A DNA stretch of 64,000 bases from NCBI GenBank assembly GCA_937982065.1, contig CALJMO010000021.1:1-64000 (forward strand), given 5' to 3'. Below the pieces are notes generated by a model. The model worked only from the letters and a program-made list of their open reading frames with translations, did no database searches and was not told the origin of the DNA. Made by a program: the position numbers and the translations under genes. Positions 41,919 to 49,591 of this stretch are shown here, in pieces. Origin of the DNA: an uncultured Collinsella sp. Lineage in GTDB: Bacteria > Actinomycetota > Coriobacteriia > Coriobacteriales > Coriobacteriaceae. Each line of letters opens with the position of its first letter. Positions within the stretch are counted from its first letter, which is position 1.

Positions 41919-42938
41919 GTGGGGACCGCGATCGACATGGCATTTGACGGCGCGACGCTTGCCGCCTGTCCGCTTTCGGCGCTGGTGCTCTCGTTCGCCT
42001 TCTACGGTTTCTGCGGCTGGGCATGGGAATCGACAGTCTGCGCCATGCTCAACCACGGGCGCTTTGCCAACAGCGGCTTTTTGCTGGGACCGTGCTGCCC
42101 CATCTATGGCGCGGGCGGCATTGCCTGCTGGCTGCTGTTGCGCGGAATTCCTGACGCGTCGAGCCAGTTTGTCGCCGCGGCGCTTGTGTGCAGCGTAATC
42201 GAGTACAGTGTGGGCCTCCTATTGGAAAAGACAACAGGCGCTCGCTTTTGGGACTATTCGCACCTGCCGTTTAACCTGCACGGACGCATCTGCCTGTACT
42301 GGGCCTGCGCGTTTGGCTTGGGTGCGTTGTGCATTTGCCGCGTAGTGGAACCGGCGGTGTTGGGCTTGCTCGACCATTTGCCGGTGCTGATTGTGCGGCT
42401 GTTCGCCTTTATCGTCGCGGTCGCGATGATGGTCGACGCGGCATGCTCTTTGGCCAGTTGGCGCCGCCTGTCCGATCAGCTGGAGTGTGTGCGTGCCGAC
42501 CTTGCCGACCGCATCAATGAGTCGCTTGCCGATGCGTCTGACTCCATGCTCGAACGTATTCCCGATTCGGCGATTGACTCGGTGGCGCAGACGCATATCC
42601 GCAGCCGTGCCGTTAACGCGTGGCTGGCGGAGCTGGGCGACGCGACGCTCGATGCCCTTCGTGAGAAGGCTTCGATGCCGACGTTTATCTCGGATGGTGC
42701 TCGCGGCCTGGCGCTCGCTGCCCGCCGCGTGGCCGATGCCGCGCCGAGCATGCCGCGTCCGTCGCTCAGCCGTCGCCTTGCCGGTAAGCGCATGAGCCGT
42801 CCGGTACCGAGCGTGTCACTCAGTCGTCGTGACCTGCGCTTTTTCAATGCCTTCCCGCGTCTGCGCATCAATCGCTACGAAGGTGTCATTCGAGCAACTA
42901 ATCTCCGCGACCGCGCCCACGAGCTGTTTCGGCACTAG
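41919..42938 (+). CDS. PF06541 membrane protein (putative ABC-transporter type IV, CmpB-like)
   Basis: The first 190 residues form five to six helices with the motifs GWAWES, FLLGPCCPIYGAG, CSVIEY and WDYSHLPFNLHGRICL that mark the PF06541 family. The remaining 140 are cytosolic, positively charged and helical. Function is unknown; some members sit beside HD-domain genes, as here. The chosen start is GTG 41919; other starts are possible because a strong ribosome site is the AGGAGAGGG four to ten bases upstream. Confidence 0.75.
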   Translation: MGTAIDMAFDGATLAACPLSALVLSFAFYGFCGWAWESTVCAMLNHGRFANSGFLLGPCCPIYGAGGIACWLLLRGIPDASSQFVAAALVCSVIEYSVGLLLEKTTGARFWDYSHLPFNLHGRICLYWACAFGLGALCICRVVEPAVLGLLDHLPVLIVRLFAFIVAVAMMVDAACSLASWRRLSDQLECVRADLADRINESLADASDSMLERIPDSAIDSVAQTHIRSRAVNAWLAELGDATLDALREKASMPTFISDGARGLALAARRVADAAPSMPRPSLSRRLAGKRMSRPVPSVSLSRRDLRFFNAFPRLRINRYEGVIRATNLRDRAHELFRH

Positions 42939-43136
42939 CCGGGACGGGCGCGCTCACGCCTCCCTTGCTCGCGTATTTCCCGTTCGTTTCGCGCCCGTTG
43001 CTGCGTCGTTTCCAAGATTGCGGCACCGTTTCCATTCGACAACGCAGCGTTTAACAGCGCCGTATCTGGTCTACACCAGTTGCCCCTCGGCCGCATAATG
43101 GGCGCCGACAACGTTCATGCGACCAAGGGGGAGCGA

Positions 43137-44414
43137 ATGTACGATACGGGATCGACAACGTTTATGCTCATCTGCACCATGCTCGTGTTTTTAATGACAC
43201 CGGGTCTGGCGTTTTTCTATGGCGGTCTGTCTAGGCGCAAAAATGTCATCAACACCATGCTCATGTGCTTTGGCGCCATTGGTCTGGTTGGTGTGCTGTG
43301 GATTGTTGCCGGCTGGTCGCTGGCCTACGGCGGCGACGGTTCCAGCCCGTTTATTGGAGGCCTTGACCAGCTGCTGTGCCTGCCGGTGCTCGGCCAGGTG
43401 CTGCAGGCGGCCGAGGGCAATGCCGCGGACGGTGCCGTCTACCCTCAGGTCATCAACATCGCCTTCCAAATGGCTTTTGCCATGATCACGGCTGCTATCG
43501 TCACGGGCAGCCTGGCCGGCCGCGTTAAGTTTGGGGCCATGACGGCCTTCCTGGGCATTTGGCTGCTCGTGGTCTATGCGCCGCTCGCCCACATGGTTTG
43601 GGGCGGCGAGGGCTCCTTTATCGGCGACATTATCGGCGCGCTCGACTTTGCCGGTGGCGACGTGGTGCACATCTCGTCCGGTCTCACGGGTCTGATTCTT
43701 TGCTTAATGCTCGGCCGTCGTCGCGGCTTTGGCATGGTGAGCTACCGTCCGCATAACGTGCCGTTTGTGGCGCTGGGCGCCGGGCTGCTTTGGTTTGGCT
43801 GGTTTGGCTTTAACGGCGGCAGCGAGTTTAAGGCCGACGCCGTGGCGGCGCTTGCCATCCTCAACACCGTGACGGCCAGCGCGGCGGGCATGGTCTCGTG
43901 GCTTGTCGTCGAGCGCGTGCATACCGGTCGCCCCACGCTGGTGGGTGCCAGCACCGGTTTGGTTGCGGGCCTTGTGGTGGTCACGCCCGGCGCGGGCTTT
44001 GTCGAGCCGTGGGCGGCGCTGGTCATGGGCCTGATCGTCTCGCCCGTTTGCTACCTGGCTATTAGCCATCTCAAGACCAAGTTTGGCTACGACGATGCGC
44101 TCGACGCGTTCGGTTGCCACGGCGTTGGCGGCATCTTGGGCGGCGTGCTCACGGGTTTGTTCTGCGTGCCGGAGCTTTCGTGGACCGGTAAGGGAGGCCT
44201 GTTCTACACGGGCGACGTGTCGCTGCTCATCTCGCAGATTTTGGGCATTGTGGTGACGGTCGCTCTTGTGCTGGTGCTCGACTTGGTGATCGCCACGGCG
44301 GTCAAGGCGCTGTTCCACGGAAGCCTGCGTGTGGACGAGGCTGACGAGGCGCTGGGCCTGGATGCGAGTCAACACGGCGAGAGCGCGTATCCTTCGTTCT
44401 CTGGGCTCGATTAG
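43137..44414 (+). CDS. amt: Ammonium transporter
   Basis: A 425-residue Amt/MEP/Rh channel with eleven predicted helices. The first is preceded by MYDTGSTTFMLICTMLVFLMTP, then GLAFFYGG, and the conserved DFAGGDVVHISSGLTGL and CHGVGGI segments that contain the twin-His pore (His in VHISSG and in GCHGVGG) are present. The start ATG 43137 follows GGGGGAGCG. The glnK gene follows, separated by a repeat, the classic Amt-GlnK pair in which the PII protein closes the channel when nitrogen is plentiful. Confidence 0.95.
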   Translation: MYDTGSTTFMLICTMLVFLMTPGLAFFYGGLSRRKNVINTMLMCFGAIGLVGVLWIVAGWSLAYGGDGSSPFIGGLDQLLCLPVLGQVLQAAEGNAADGAVYPQVINIAFQMAFAMITAAIVTGSLAGRVKFGAMTAFLGIWLLVVYAPLAHMVWGGEGSFIGDIIGALDFAGGDVVHISSGLTGLILCLMLGRRRGFGMVSYRPHNVPFVALGAGLLWFGWFGFNGGSEFKADAVAALAILNTVTASAAGMVSWLVVERVHTGRPTLVGASTGLVAGLVVVTPGAGFVEPWAALVMGLIVSPVCYLAISHLKTKFGYDDALDAFGCHGVGGILGGVLTGLFCVPELSWTGKGGLFYTGDVSLLISQILGIVVTVALVLVLDLVIATAVKALFHGSLRVDEADEALGLDASQHGESAYPSFSGLD

Positions 44415-44419
44415 CAGCA

Positions 44420-44562
44420 CGGCTTTCCCAGGCACCCGACCTTGCCCTTCAAACCGTCGCGCGGCTTCCCCAGGCACCGCACCTTGGGTTTCAAACCGTC
44501 GCTTGCGTACAAAAGTACGCGGCGCTCCTCTTTCAACCCAATCTGCGGCACCTGGGAAACCC
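44420..44562 (+). repeat. Tandem 42-base repeat and large hairpin between amt and glnK
   Basis: Two direct copies, 44420-44461 and 44462-44503, share CGGCTT(T/C)CCCAGGCACC and TTCAAACCGTCGC. After a GCGTAC/GTACGC mini-stem (44505-44520), the sequence at 44535-44562 is an imperfect inverse of the second copy, so it folds into a large hairpin. It separates amt from glnK and could terminate or attenuate. Confidence 0.65.
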
Positions 44563-44610
44563 GCGTCATTGAATGGCAATTCATTTCTTTATTAAAGAGA
44601 GGAATTCAAT

Positions 44611-44949
44611 ATGAAAAAGATCACGGCTATCGTGCGCCAGGAAAAGCTCGAGGTTCTCAAAGACGCGCTGTTTGCTGCCGATGTTCGTGGTATGACTATC
44701 AACCAGGTGCAGGGCTGCGGTGCGCAACATGGCTGGAAGGAATACGTGCGCGGCAACGAGTTGCTTGTTAACACGATCCCTAAGGTGCAGTTCACGCTCA
44801 TTTGTGCCGATGAGCATGTCGACGGCATTGTCGAGATTATCTGCAACGCTGCTCGCACCGGAGCCGTCGGCGACGGCAAGATCTGGGTCGAGCCGGTCGA
44901 GGAAGTCATCCGCATCCGTACCGGCGAACACGGCCCCGCCGCGGTGTAG
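44611..44949 (+). CDS. glnK: PII-family nitrogen regulatory protein
   Basis: A 112-residue trimeric signal protein that binds ATP/ADP and 2-oxoglutarate. The start MKKITAIVRQEKLEVLKDAL, the T-loop region (residues 37-55) and the C-terminal GDGKIWVEPVEEVIRIRTGE are family hallmarks. The T-loop reads GNELLVN, so residue 51 is Leu where uridylylated or adenylylated PII proteins have Tyr. Regulation should therefore be by ligand binding only. Its neighbour amt is the likely target. AGAGAGG lies upstream of the ATG. Confidence 0.92.
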   Translation: MKKITAIVRQEKLEVLKDALFAADVRGMTINQVQGCGAQHGWKEYVRGNELLVNTIPKVQFTLICADEHVDGIVEIICNAARTGAVGDGKIWVEPVEEVIRIRTGEHGPAAV

Positions 44950-45023
44950 AATCGACCGCCTGCCATCCGCAACGTTAAAATACTGCAATGAGGCACAAGA
45001 CTTGCGTTGCGGATGGACAGATT

Positions 45024-45686
45024 ATGGGGCGTAATAAATATCCCGAGGAGACAGTCGCGAAGATTCTCGACGCGGCGCTGGAGCTATTCTGCGCACAGGG
45101 TTATGAGGGGACGAGCATTCAAGATATCGTCGACCGCCTCGATGGCATGACCAAGGGTGCTGTCTATCATCACTTTAAGAGCAAAGAAGAGATTTTCAAC
45201 GCCGCATTTGATCGGGCAATGGCTCCGATTGTTGAGCGCCGCCGCGCGACACTCGGTGCTGGCAATATGACGGGAGCCCAAAAGCTCAAGCGACTGTACG
45301 CGCCCGAGTCTGTCGTTCCGCAAATTGAGCTATGGGCACGCATGCATCCTGCGGCAGATCCGGTAAAAAGCTCGCGTCTACTGGCGATGCAGTACCAGGG
45401 CTCGTTCGACGAGTCGGCCGATGGCTGTCTTTTGCCAGTGATCGAGGAGGGCATCGCCGACGGCTCCATTGCGTGCAAATGCCCGCGCGAAGCGGCTGAG
45501 GCCGTATCGTTGTTGGCGAATCTTTGGCTGCTGCCGCTGTTCCGTCCGCTCGAGACCAAGGATCGAATGCTCGCTCGCGCGCAATGTTTGGCGCAGATGG
45601 CGGCCGCGGTGGGGCTCGATTTGGGTAATGAAGTGCTCCAGACAACGGCTCAGATTTGGGACGTATGGAACCGTGCTGGGTGGTAA
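45024..45686 (+). CDS. TetR-family repressor of the adjacent MFS gene
   Basis: A 220-residue repressor. The DNA-binding domain covers residues 1-60 with VAKILDAALELFCAQGYEGTSI, then KGAVYHHFKSKEEIFNAAF as the HTH. The ligand-binding domain of about 150 residues is unrelated to any I can name. ATG 45024 gives the standard TetR start length; an upstream ATG at 44988 is in frame. Two matching 21-base operators immediately downstream (45688 and 45753) suggest that it represses the MFS gene that follows. Confidence 0.85.
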   Translation: MGRNKYPEETVAKILDAALELFCAQGYEGTSIQDIVDRLDGMTKGAVYHHFKSKEEIFNAAFDRAMAPIVERRRATLGAGNMTGAQKLKRLYAPESVVPQIELWARMHPAADPVKSSRLLAMQYQGSFDESADGCLLPVIEEGIADGSIACKCPREAAEAVSLLANLWLLPLFRPLETKDRMLARAQCLAQMAAAVGLDLGNEVLQTTAQIWDVWNRAGW

Positions 45687-45687
45687 T

Positions 45688-45708
45688 ATAGATACTGACG
45701 GTATGTAA
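45688..45708. promoter_or_regulatory. TetR operator 1
   Basis: ATAGATAC-TGACG-GTATGTAA is a 21-base dyad with one mismatch per arm, two bases after the TetR stop. It matches operator 2 at 15 of 21 positions or more. Confidence 0.6.
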
Positions 45709-45752
45709 TTGATTTGTAAGGGTAGCCACGGCTGCCCTTTTCAAGTCATTAA

Positions 45753-45773
45753 ATACATACTAATGGTATGTAT
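45753..45773. promoter_or_regulatory. TetR operator 2
   Basis: ATACATAC-TAATG-GTATGTAT, a perfect 8-base dyad with 5-base spacer, lies 13 bases before the MFS start codon. Centre-to-centre distance to operator 1 is 65 bases. Confidence 0.7.
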
Positions 45774-45786
45774 AGGGGGCAGGCTT

Positions 45787-47049
45787 ATGGCTGGAATGCG
45801 GAGGAGCAATGTCTCGTTGGCGCAAAAAACAGTGCGATCTATCAGGATTTTCGGTCTTCTTGTTGCACAGCTGTGCGCGTATTCGATGTTGTCGGCACTG
45901 TGCTTTGCGTGCCCGCTTTACTTGTTCGATTGCAGCGGCTCGTCAACGTTATATGGTGCTGTCGCGGCGATAGCGTTCGTGCCGGGCGTGCTTGCGACTC
46001 CGGCTGGCGGAATCTTGGCGGATCACGGGAGACATCGCGGGGTTCTTGTGGTGCTCGGCATTGTTCTGATGGCTGCATCACTGCTGTTTATCCCCATGAA
46101 GTGTTCGCTGCCTCTTGCGGTTGTCGTGGCAGCAATGCTTTGCGTCCAATATGGCATCCAATCGCTGCTGAAACCGATGCTTCAAATTGAGACGGTGCAC
46201 ATGATGGGCCAAGAAAAGGTTGAGCGTGCCACAGCGTTGGTCTCGCAGGTAACCATGGCGAGCAATATCTTGGGGCCTGTAGTCGGGACGGCAGTCTATG
46301 GGTGCTTTGGTATCGATACTCTATGCGAAACCGCGGCGTTGACGTTTACGATTTCAGCCCTGCTGTTCGGGGGCGCACTCAAGCAAAATGCCTCATCTGA
46401 AACGATGGGAGACGGCACGACTCGTACGACACGCCGAAACGATTTTCGGGAGTTGATTCGGTACCTGTCTCAAAACTCATCATTGCTCGTTGTGTTTTTG
46501 ATTGCGGCTATTTTGAACCTTGCGTTAGTTGGGTTAACGATTGGTGCTCCCGTTATTGTTGCAAAGCATCTCGGAATGCAGTCATCCTTCGTTGGGATTA
46601 TTGAGGTGGCTATGGGCTTAGGTGGTCTTGTCGGCAGTGGTTTGGTCGGTATTTGGCCGCATCGTTTTTCCTTCAAGGGCATATGTCGATATGTTGCGAT
46701 GATCTGTTTTGGAGTCGTGCCGATTATTGTCACGCTACTGAGCGGTCCTGATGAATTAGCGTTTGCCGCGCTTGCGGCCGGCTCGGCATGGGTCATGGCG
46801 TGGGCAAGCATTACATCGGTCGAAATCGTTTCATTTGTTCAGCGGTCAGCGCCAAAGGAACTCTGCGGAAAAGTGCTGGCACTCGTTTATATGACGCTTT
46901 CCTGTGCAACGCCTATTGGCCAATTGGTTTACGGGCTCGCATATGATCGATGGACACCGGCGATTGTATTCGCAGGCATGTTGGCGGTGCTGACGTTGAC
47001 GACGGCGCTGTTTTATCGGCTGAAAAGTCGCTTGTGGCGATTGTCTTAG
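45787..47049 (+). CDS. MFS transporter, probable drug or toxin exporter
   Basis: A 420-residue membrane protein with about twelve helices. The early loop reads GGILADHGRHRG (motif A-like DxxGRR variant), consistent with DHA-type efflux proteins of the MFS_1 group. ATG 45787 is eight bases after GGGGGC; longer in-frame starts would run into the operator. The preceding TetR gene and operators point to inducible efflux. Codon use and A+T content are somewhat different from the surrounding genes, which may reflect transfer. Confidence 0.82.
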   Translation: MAGMRRSNVSLAQKTVRSIRIFGLLVAQLCAYSMLSALCFACPLYLFDCSGSSTLYGAVAAIAFVPGVLATPAGGILADHGRHRGVLVVLGIVLMAASLLFIPMKCSLPLAVVVAAMLCVQYGIQSLLKPMLQIETVHMMGQEKVERATALVSQVTMASNILGPVVGTAVYGCFGIDTLCETAALTFTISALLFGGALKQNASSETMGDGTTRTTRRNDFRELIRYLSQNSSLLVVFLIAAILNLALVGLTIGAPVIVAKHLGMQSSFVGIIEVAMGLGGLVGSGLVGIWPHRFSFKGICRYVAMICFGVVPIIVTLLSGPDELAFAALAAGSAWVMAWASITSVEIVSFVQRSAPKELCGKVLALVYMTLSCATPIGQLVYGLAYDRWTPAIVFAGMLAVLTLTTALFYRLKSRLWRLS

Positions 47050-47110
47050 CGCGCTGGGGCACCGTGAATTTGTGAAGGCAGTGGCACGTCGCGTCGTGAC
47101 GGCATTGTTT

Positions 47111-47164
47111 GGGCGTGCCTCTCCTTCGTCTACAATATCGTGCAGACGAAGGAGAGGCACGCCC
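47111..47164 (+). promoter_or_regulatory. 21-base perfect palindrome enclosing a -10 element, upstream of the HAD gene
   Basis: Perfect arms 47111-47131 and 47144-47164 leave a 12-base centre. A TACAAT -10 hexamer is at 47131-47136, so transcription would start near 47143, at the edge of the right arm. The left arm would then lie in the promoter spacer and the right arm in the leader, with the ribosome site AAGGAG (47149-47154) inside it, ten bases before ATG 47165. Confidence 0.55.
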
Positions 47165-48022
47165 ATGATCAAGATGTTTGCGAGTGACTTAGACGGAACG
47201 CTGCTGAACGCCCTGCATGAGGCGGATGGGACCATCCGCCGTGCCATTCGCGAGCTGACCGAAGCTGGCCTGCATGTGGTTCCCGCGACCGGACGCTCGA
47301 CGCTGCCGATCGGCGAGCATGGCTTTACGGGCCTGGCGCTTGACGCCTGCTGCTCCAATGGATCCATCGTGCGCGACAGTCATGGCGAGGTGTTCAAAAC
47401 CTGGACCATTGACCCGCAGATCACCGAGGAACTGCTCAAGGAGTTTCCGGACATTTGCTTTGATTGCTCCACGCCCGATGGCATGTTCTCGAGCGGCTCG
47501 TTCGAGATGCATCAGGCGGGCTTTAAAAAGGACAGCCCTATCAAGCGTATCGTGATGCGTGGCATGCGTGCACGTGGCGGGTATCACGAGGAGCAATATT
47601 TCGACCAGTCGATCGGTGACATCCTGCGCCACGATGTGTGCAAGATCAACTGCCGCGTGACCTCGCCCGAGCTGGAGCGTGACCTTAAAGCATATTTGGC
47701 CGAGCGATCGGACCGCGTGGTCAACGCGCCGTTCGATCCGGTGATGTTCGAGATCACGGACGTGGCGTGCAACAAGGGCGAGAGCGTGGCCTGGCTGGCG
47801 GGCTACTACGGTATTGCCGAGGATGAGGTCGCGGTCTACGGCGACGGCGGCAACGATATCGCCATGCTCAATCGTTTTCGTCACAGCTACGCGACCAAAA
47901 ACGCAAGCGATGCAGCCAAGGCCGCCGCGAGCGCGACTATCGGCAGTTGCATGGTCCACGCCGTTCCCAAACACATGCTCGCCACCATGCACAAGCAAAA
48001 CTCCCGCACCGTCATCGAATAA
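47165..48022 (+). CDS. HAD-superfamily hydrolase, Cof type
   Basis: A 285-residue cytosolic phosphatase of the Cof/YbjI subfamily (type IIB). Motif I is DLDGTLLN, motif II is near VPATGRS, and motif IV GDGGNDIAML. Motif III Lys is CNKGES. Such enzymes remove phosphate from sugar phosphates or flavin precursors; the substrate is unknown. The start is the ATG right after the palindrome; an in-frame upstream version from 47072 would run through the palindrome. Confidence 0.88.
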   Translation: MIKMFASDLDGTLLNALHEADGTIRRAIRELTEAGLHVVPATGRSTLPIGEHGFTGLALDACCSNGSIVRDSHGEVFKTWTIDPQITEELLKEFPDICFDCSTPDGMFSSGSFEMHQAGFKKDSPIKRIVMRGMRARGGYHEEQYFDQSIGDILRHDVCKINCRVTSPELERDLKAYLAERSDRVVNAPFDPVMFEITDVACNKGESVAWLAGYYGIAEDEVAVYGDGGNDIAMLNRFRHSYATKNASDAAKAAASATIGSCMVHAVPKHMLATMHKQNSRTVIE

Positions 48023-48052
48023 TGTGACAAAGGGACAGCCCCTCTGTCACAT
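48022..48052 (+). terminator. Hairpin after the HAD gene
   Basis: ATGTGACA and TGTCACAT flank AAGGGACAGCCCC. The TGTGACAAAGGGAC string recurs at 48748-48761, so this also belongs to a repeat family. Confidence 0.6.
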
Positions 48053-48106
48053 GGGAGATGCCGGCTTTTGGCGTATAGGACTGTCTCGCTTTCGCCACCA
48101 ACAAAT

Positions 48107-48303
48107 TTCGAGTTATTCGGCCTGTCGGAGGTCGTTAAATGGCTAAAGATGCCCTCTCGGGAACATTCATACCTCTAATGGTGTTTGATTCGGTGTCGTA
48201 AGTGCGCAAATGGGCATGTATGCGCTCAAATAAGGACAAAAACCCTCAGATAATCCCGGCGGTGCATTTATACAGAACTAGCAGCGTGGCCGAATAACTC
48301 GAA
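48107..48303. mobile_element. MITE-like segment with 16-base inverted ends
   Basis: TTCGAGTTATTCGGCC (48107-48122) and its exact complement GGCCGAATAACTCGAA (48288-48303) bound a 197-base segment that has no credible coding sequence and no further pairing inside. No clear target duplication was found at the ends. The whole 48053-48493 gap lacks other genes. Confidence 0.4.
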
Positions 48304-48328
48304 AAATGTAGGTGGCAGTTCGGCGACA

Positions 48329-48373
48329 AGCTCGGGTACGGCAAAGGAACTGTTCCTTCGCCGTACCCGAGCT
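48329..48373. repeat. Near-perfect 45-base palindrome
   Basis: AGCTCGGGTACGGC... at 48329-48350 pairs with 48352-48373 with a single G-T wobble and only one unpaired base in the middle. It is about 120 bases upstream of the small peptide gene and could act as a terminator or protein-binding site. Confidence 0.65.
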
Positions 48374-48493
48374 CCGATCTTCTGAAATACGAACAAACAT
48401 TCGCATATCTAACTGCGCTTTGATAGAATTGATACTGTTGGCGGCAGTTCCATGTGCCGGGCAACGCCCTCCATCTGATGGGAGGTGATGCCC

Positions 48494-48619
48494 ATGACCG
48501 ATTTGATTGATTTCGTGAGACTTCTGACCGCTTTGGTCTCGTTCTTCACGGCGCTTGTCGGCCTTTCCGAGGCACTCAAGCAGCGTTCGAAGCGCAACAG
48601 AAGGGGTCGCCGCCGCTAA
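48494..48619 (+). CDS. 41-residue hydrophobic peptide, type I toxin-like
   Basis: The peptide has a hydrophobic helix (residues about 4-28, FVRLLTALVSFFTALVGL in the middle) and a highly basic tail (KQRSKRNRRGRRR). This is the layout of small membrane-active toxins such as those of type I toxin-antitoxin modules and holin-like peptides. GGGAGGTGATG just before the ATG is an unusually strong ribosome site. A terminator-like stem follows at 48644. TAGAAT at about 48424 could be its -10. No antitoxin RNA gene has been proven. It is too short for usual gene calling. Confidence 0.6.
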   Translation: MTDLIDFVRLLTALVSFFTALVGLSEALKQRSKRNRRGRRR

Positions 48620-48643
48620 GGCGTTGACCCCCTAATGCAAACA

Positions 48644-48680
48644 ACGGCGCTGCCCAGCTTTGCAGAACTTGGGCTGCCGT
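48644..48680 (+). terminator. Terminator after the small peptide gene
   Basis: ACGGC and GCCCA pair with TGGGC and GCCGT at the far side, with a three-to-one-base internal bulge; ATTATTCT follows. It could equally end an antisense transcript. Confidence 0.5.
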
Positions 48681-48747
48681 CGACATTATTCTACCCACGA
48701 ATGACATTTTGGACAATCGGTAATGCCGCTCCAAAAGCCAGGTGGGT

Positions 48748-48776
48748 TGTGACAAAGGGACTGTCCCTTTGTCACA
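48748..48776. repeat. Short perfect palindrome, TGTGACAAAGGGA family
   Basis: TGTGACAAAGGGA-CTG-TCCCTTTGTCACA. The left arm string is also found at 48023-48036. The family resembles the CCAAAAAGGGACAGG elements in its central AAGGGAC. Confidence 0.7.
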
Positions 48777-48868
48777 TCCAAAATATTGCCTTTACGTGTT
48801 GATGCACACGGTGTGCAATAATACTCGCACTGTGCAATAGCGCACAGGTTGAGTAACAAGGAGGACGC

Positions 48869-49579
48869 TTGTCCCAGCTCGAGAAATGCGACCGCCGGTC
48901 CCTTCGCTCGCAGCGTGCCCTTCGCCAGGCACTTGCCAGCGAGCTTGCCGAAAGCGGCGACCTTTCGCGCATTAGCGTTGCGTCGCTCACCGAGCGTGCT
49001 GGCCTTACGCGCCGCACGTTCTATTCGCACTACCGCGATATCCCCGACTTTATCAATCAAATCGAGGATGGCTTATTGGTTGAGATCCGTGAGCGCATTG
49101 AGCTCATCACTGCAGCTCAACTGCCCGATCTCTATCACAACATCGATGAGCTCGAGCCGGCGCCCGGTTCGGTTGAGCTGCTGCGCTACCTTGCGGCTAA
49201 CCGCGATTTGATCGGATCGCTGCTGGGTCCGGGCGGCGACCAGGCTTTCATTAAAAAGATTATCGACACCGCGCGTGAGGCCGTGGTGCCTCGTGCGCAG
49301 ACGGGCATTTTGGGCCTGGCGCTGGGTACATTCTTTGATTACTACGTTACCTACGTCGTGAGTGCCGAAGTCGGTCTGATTCAGCGCTGGTTTGAGCGTG
49401 GGCTCACCGAATCGCCCGAAGCCATGGCGCGCATTATGACGGTTATCGCCTTTGTGCGTCCCGGCGACCTATATGGCCAACCCATCGATATCAACGTGCC
49501 GGAATACGGCATGAAGCTATTGAACTTGCAGCTCGAGGACGCGGTCGACACCGCCGCGACCATCGAGTCCAACAACTAA
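48869..49579 (+). CDS. TetR-family regulator upstream of the activase gene
   Basis: A 236-residue repressor with a TetR DNA-binding domain (SQRALRQALASELAES, ASLTERAGLTRRTFYSHYRDIPDFINQIE as the HTH) and an all-helical C-terminal ligand domain typical of the AcrR-like C-terminal group. The TTG start at 48869 has AAGGAGG four bases upstream. The activase gene begins 12 bases after its stop, so the two are co-transcribed and the regulator may control that operon. Confidence 0.85.
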   Translation: MSQLEKCDRRSLRSQRALRQALASELAESGDLSRISVASLTERAGLTRRTFYSHYRDIPDFINQIEDGLLVEIRERIELITAAQLPDLYHNIDELEPAPGSVELLRYLAANRDLIGSLLGPGGDQAFIKKIIDTAREAVVPRAQTGILGLALGTFFDYYVTYVVSAEVGLIQRWFERGLTESPEAMARIMTVIAFVRPGDLYGQPIDINVPEYGMKLLNLQLEDAVDTAATIESNN

Positions 49580-49591
49580 GAGGAGAGACAG

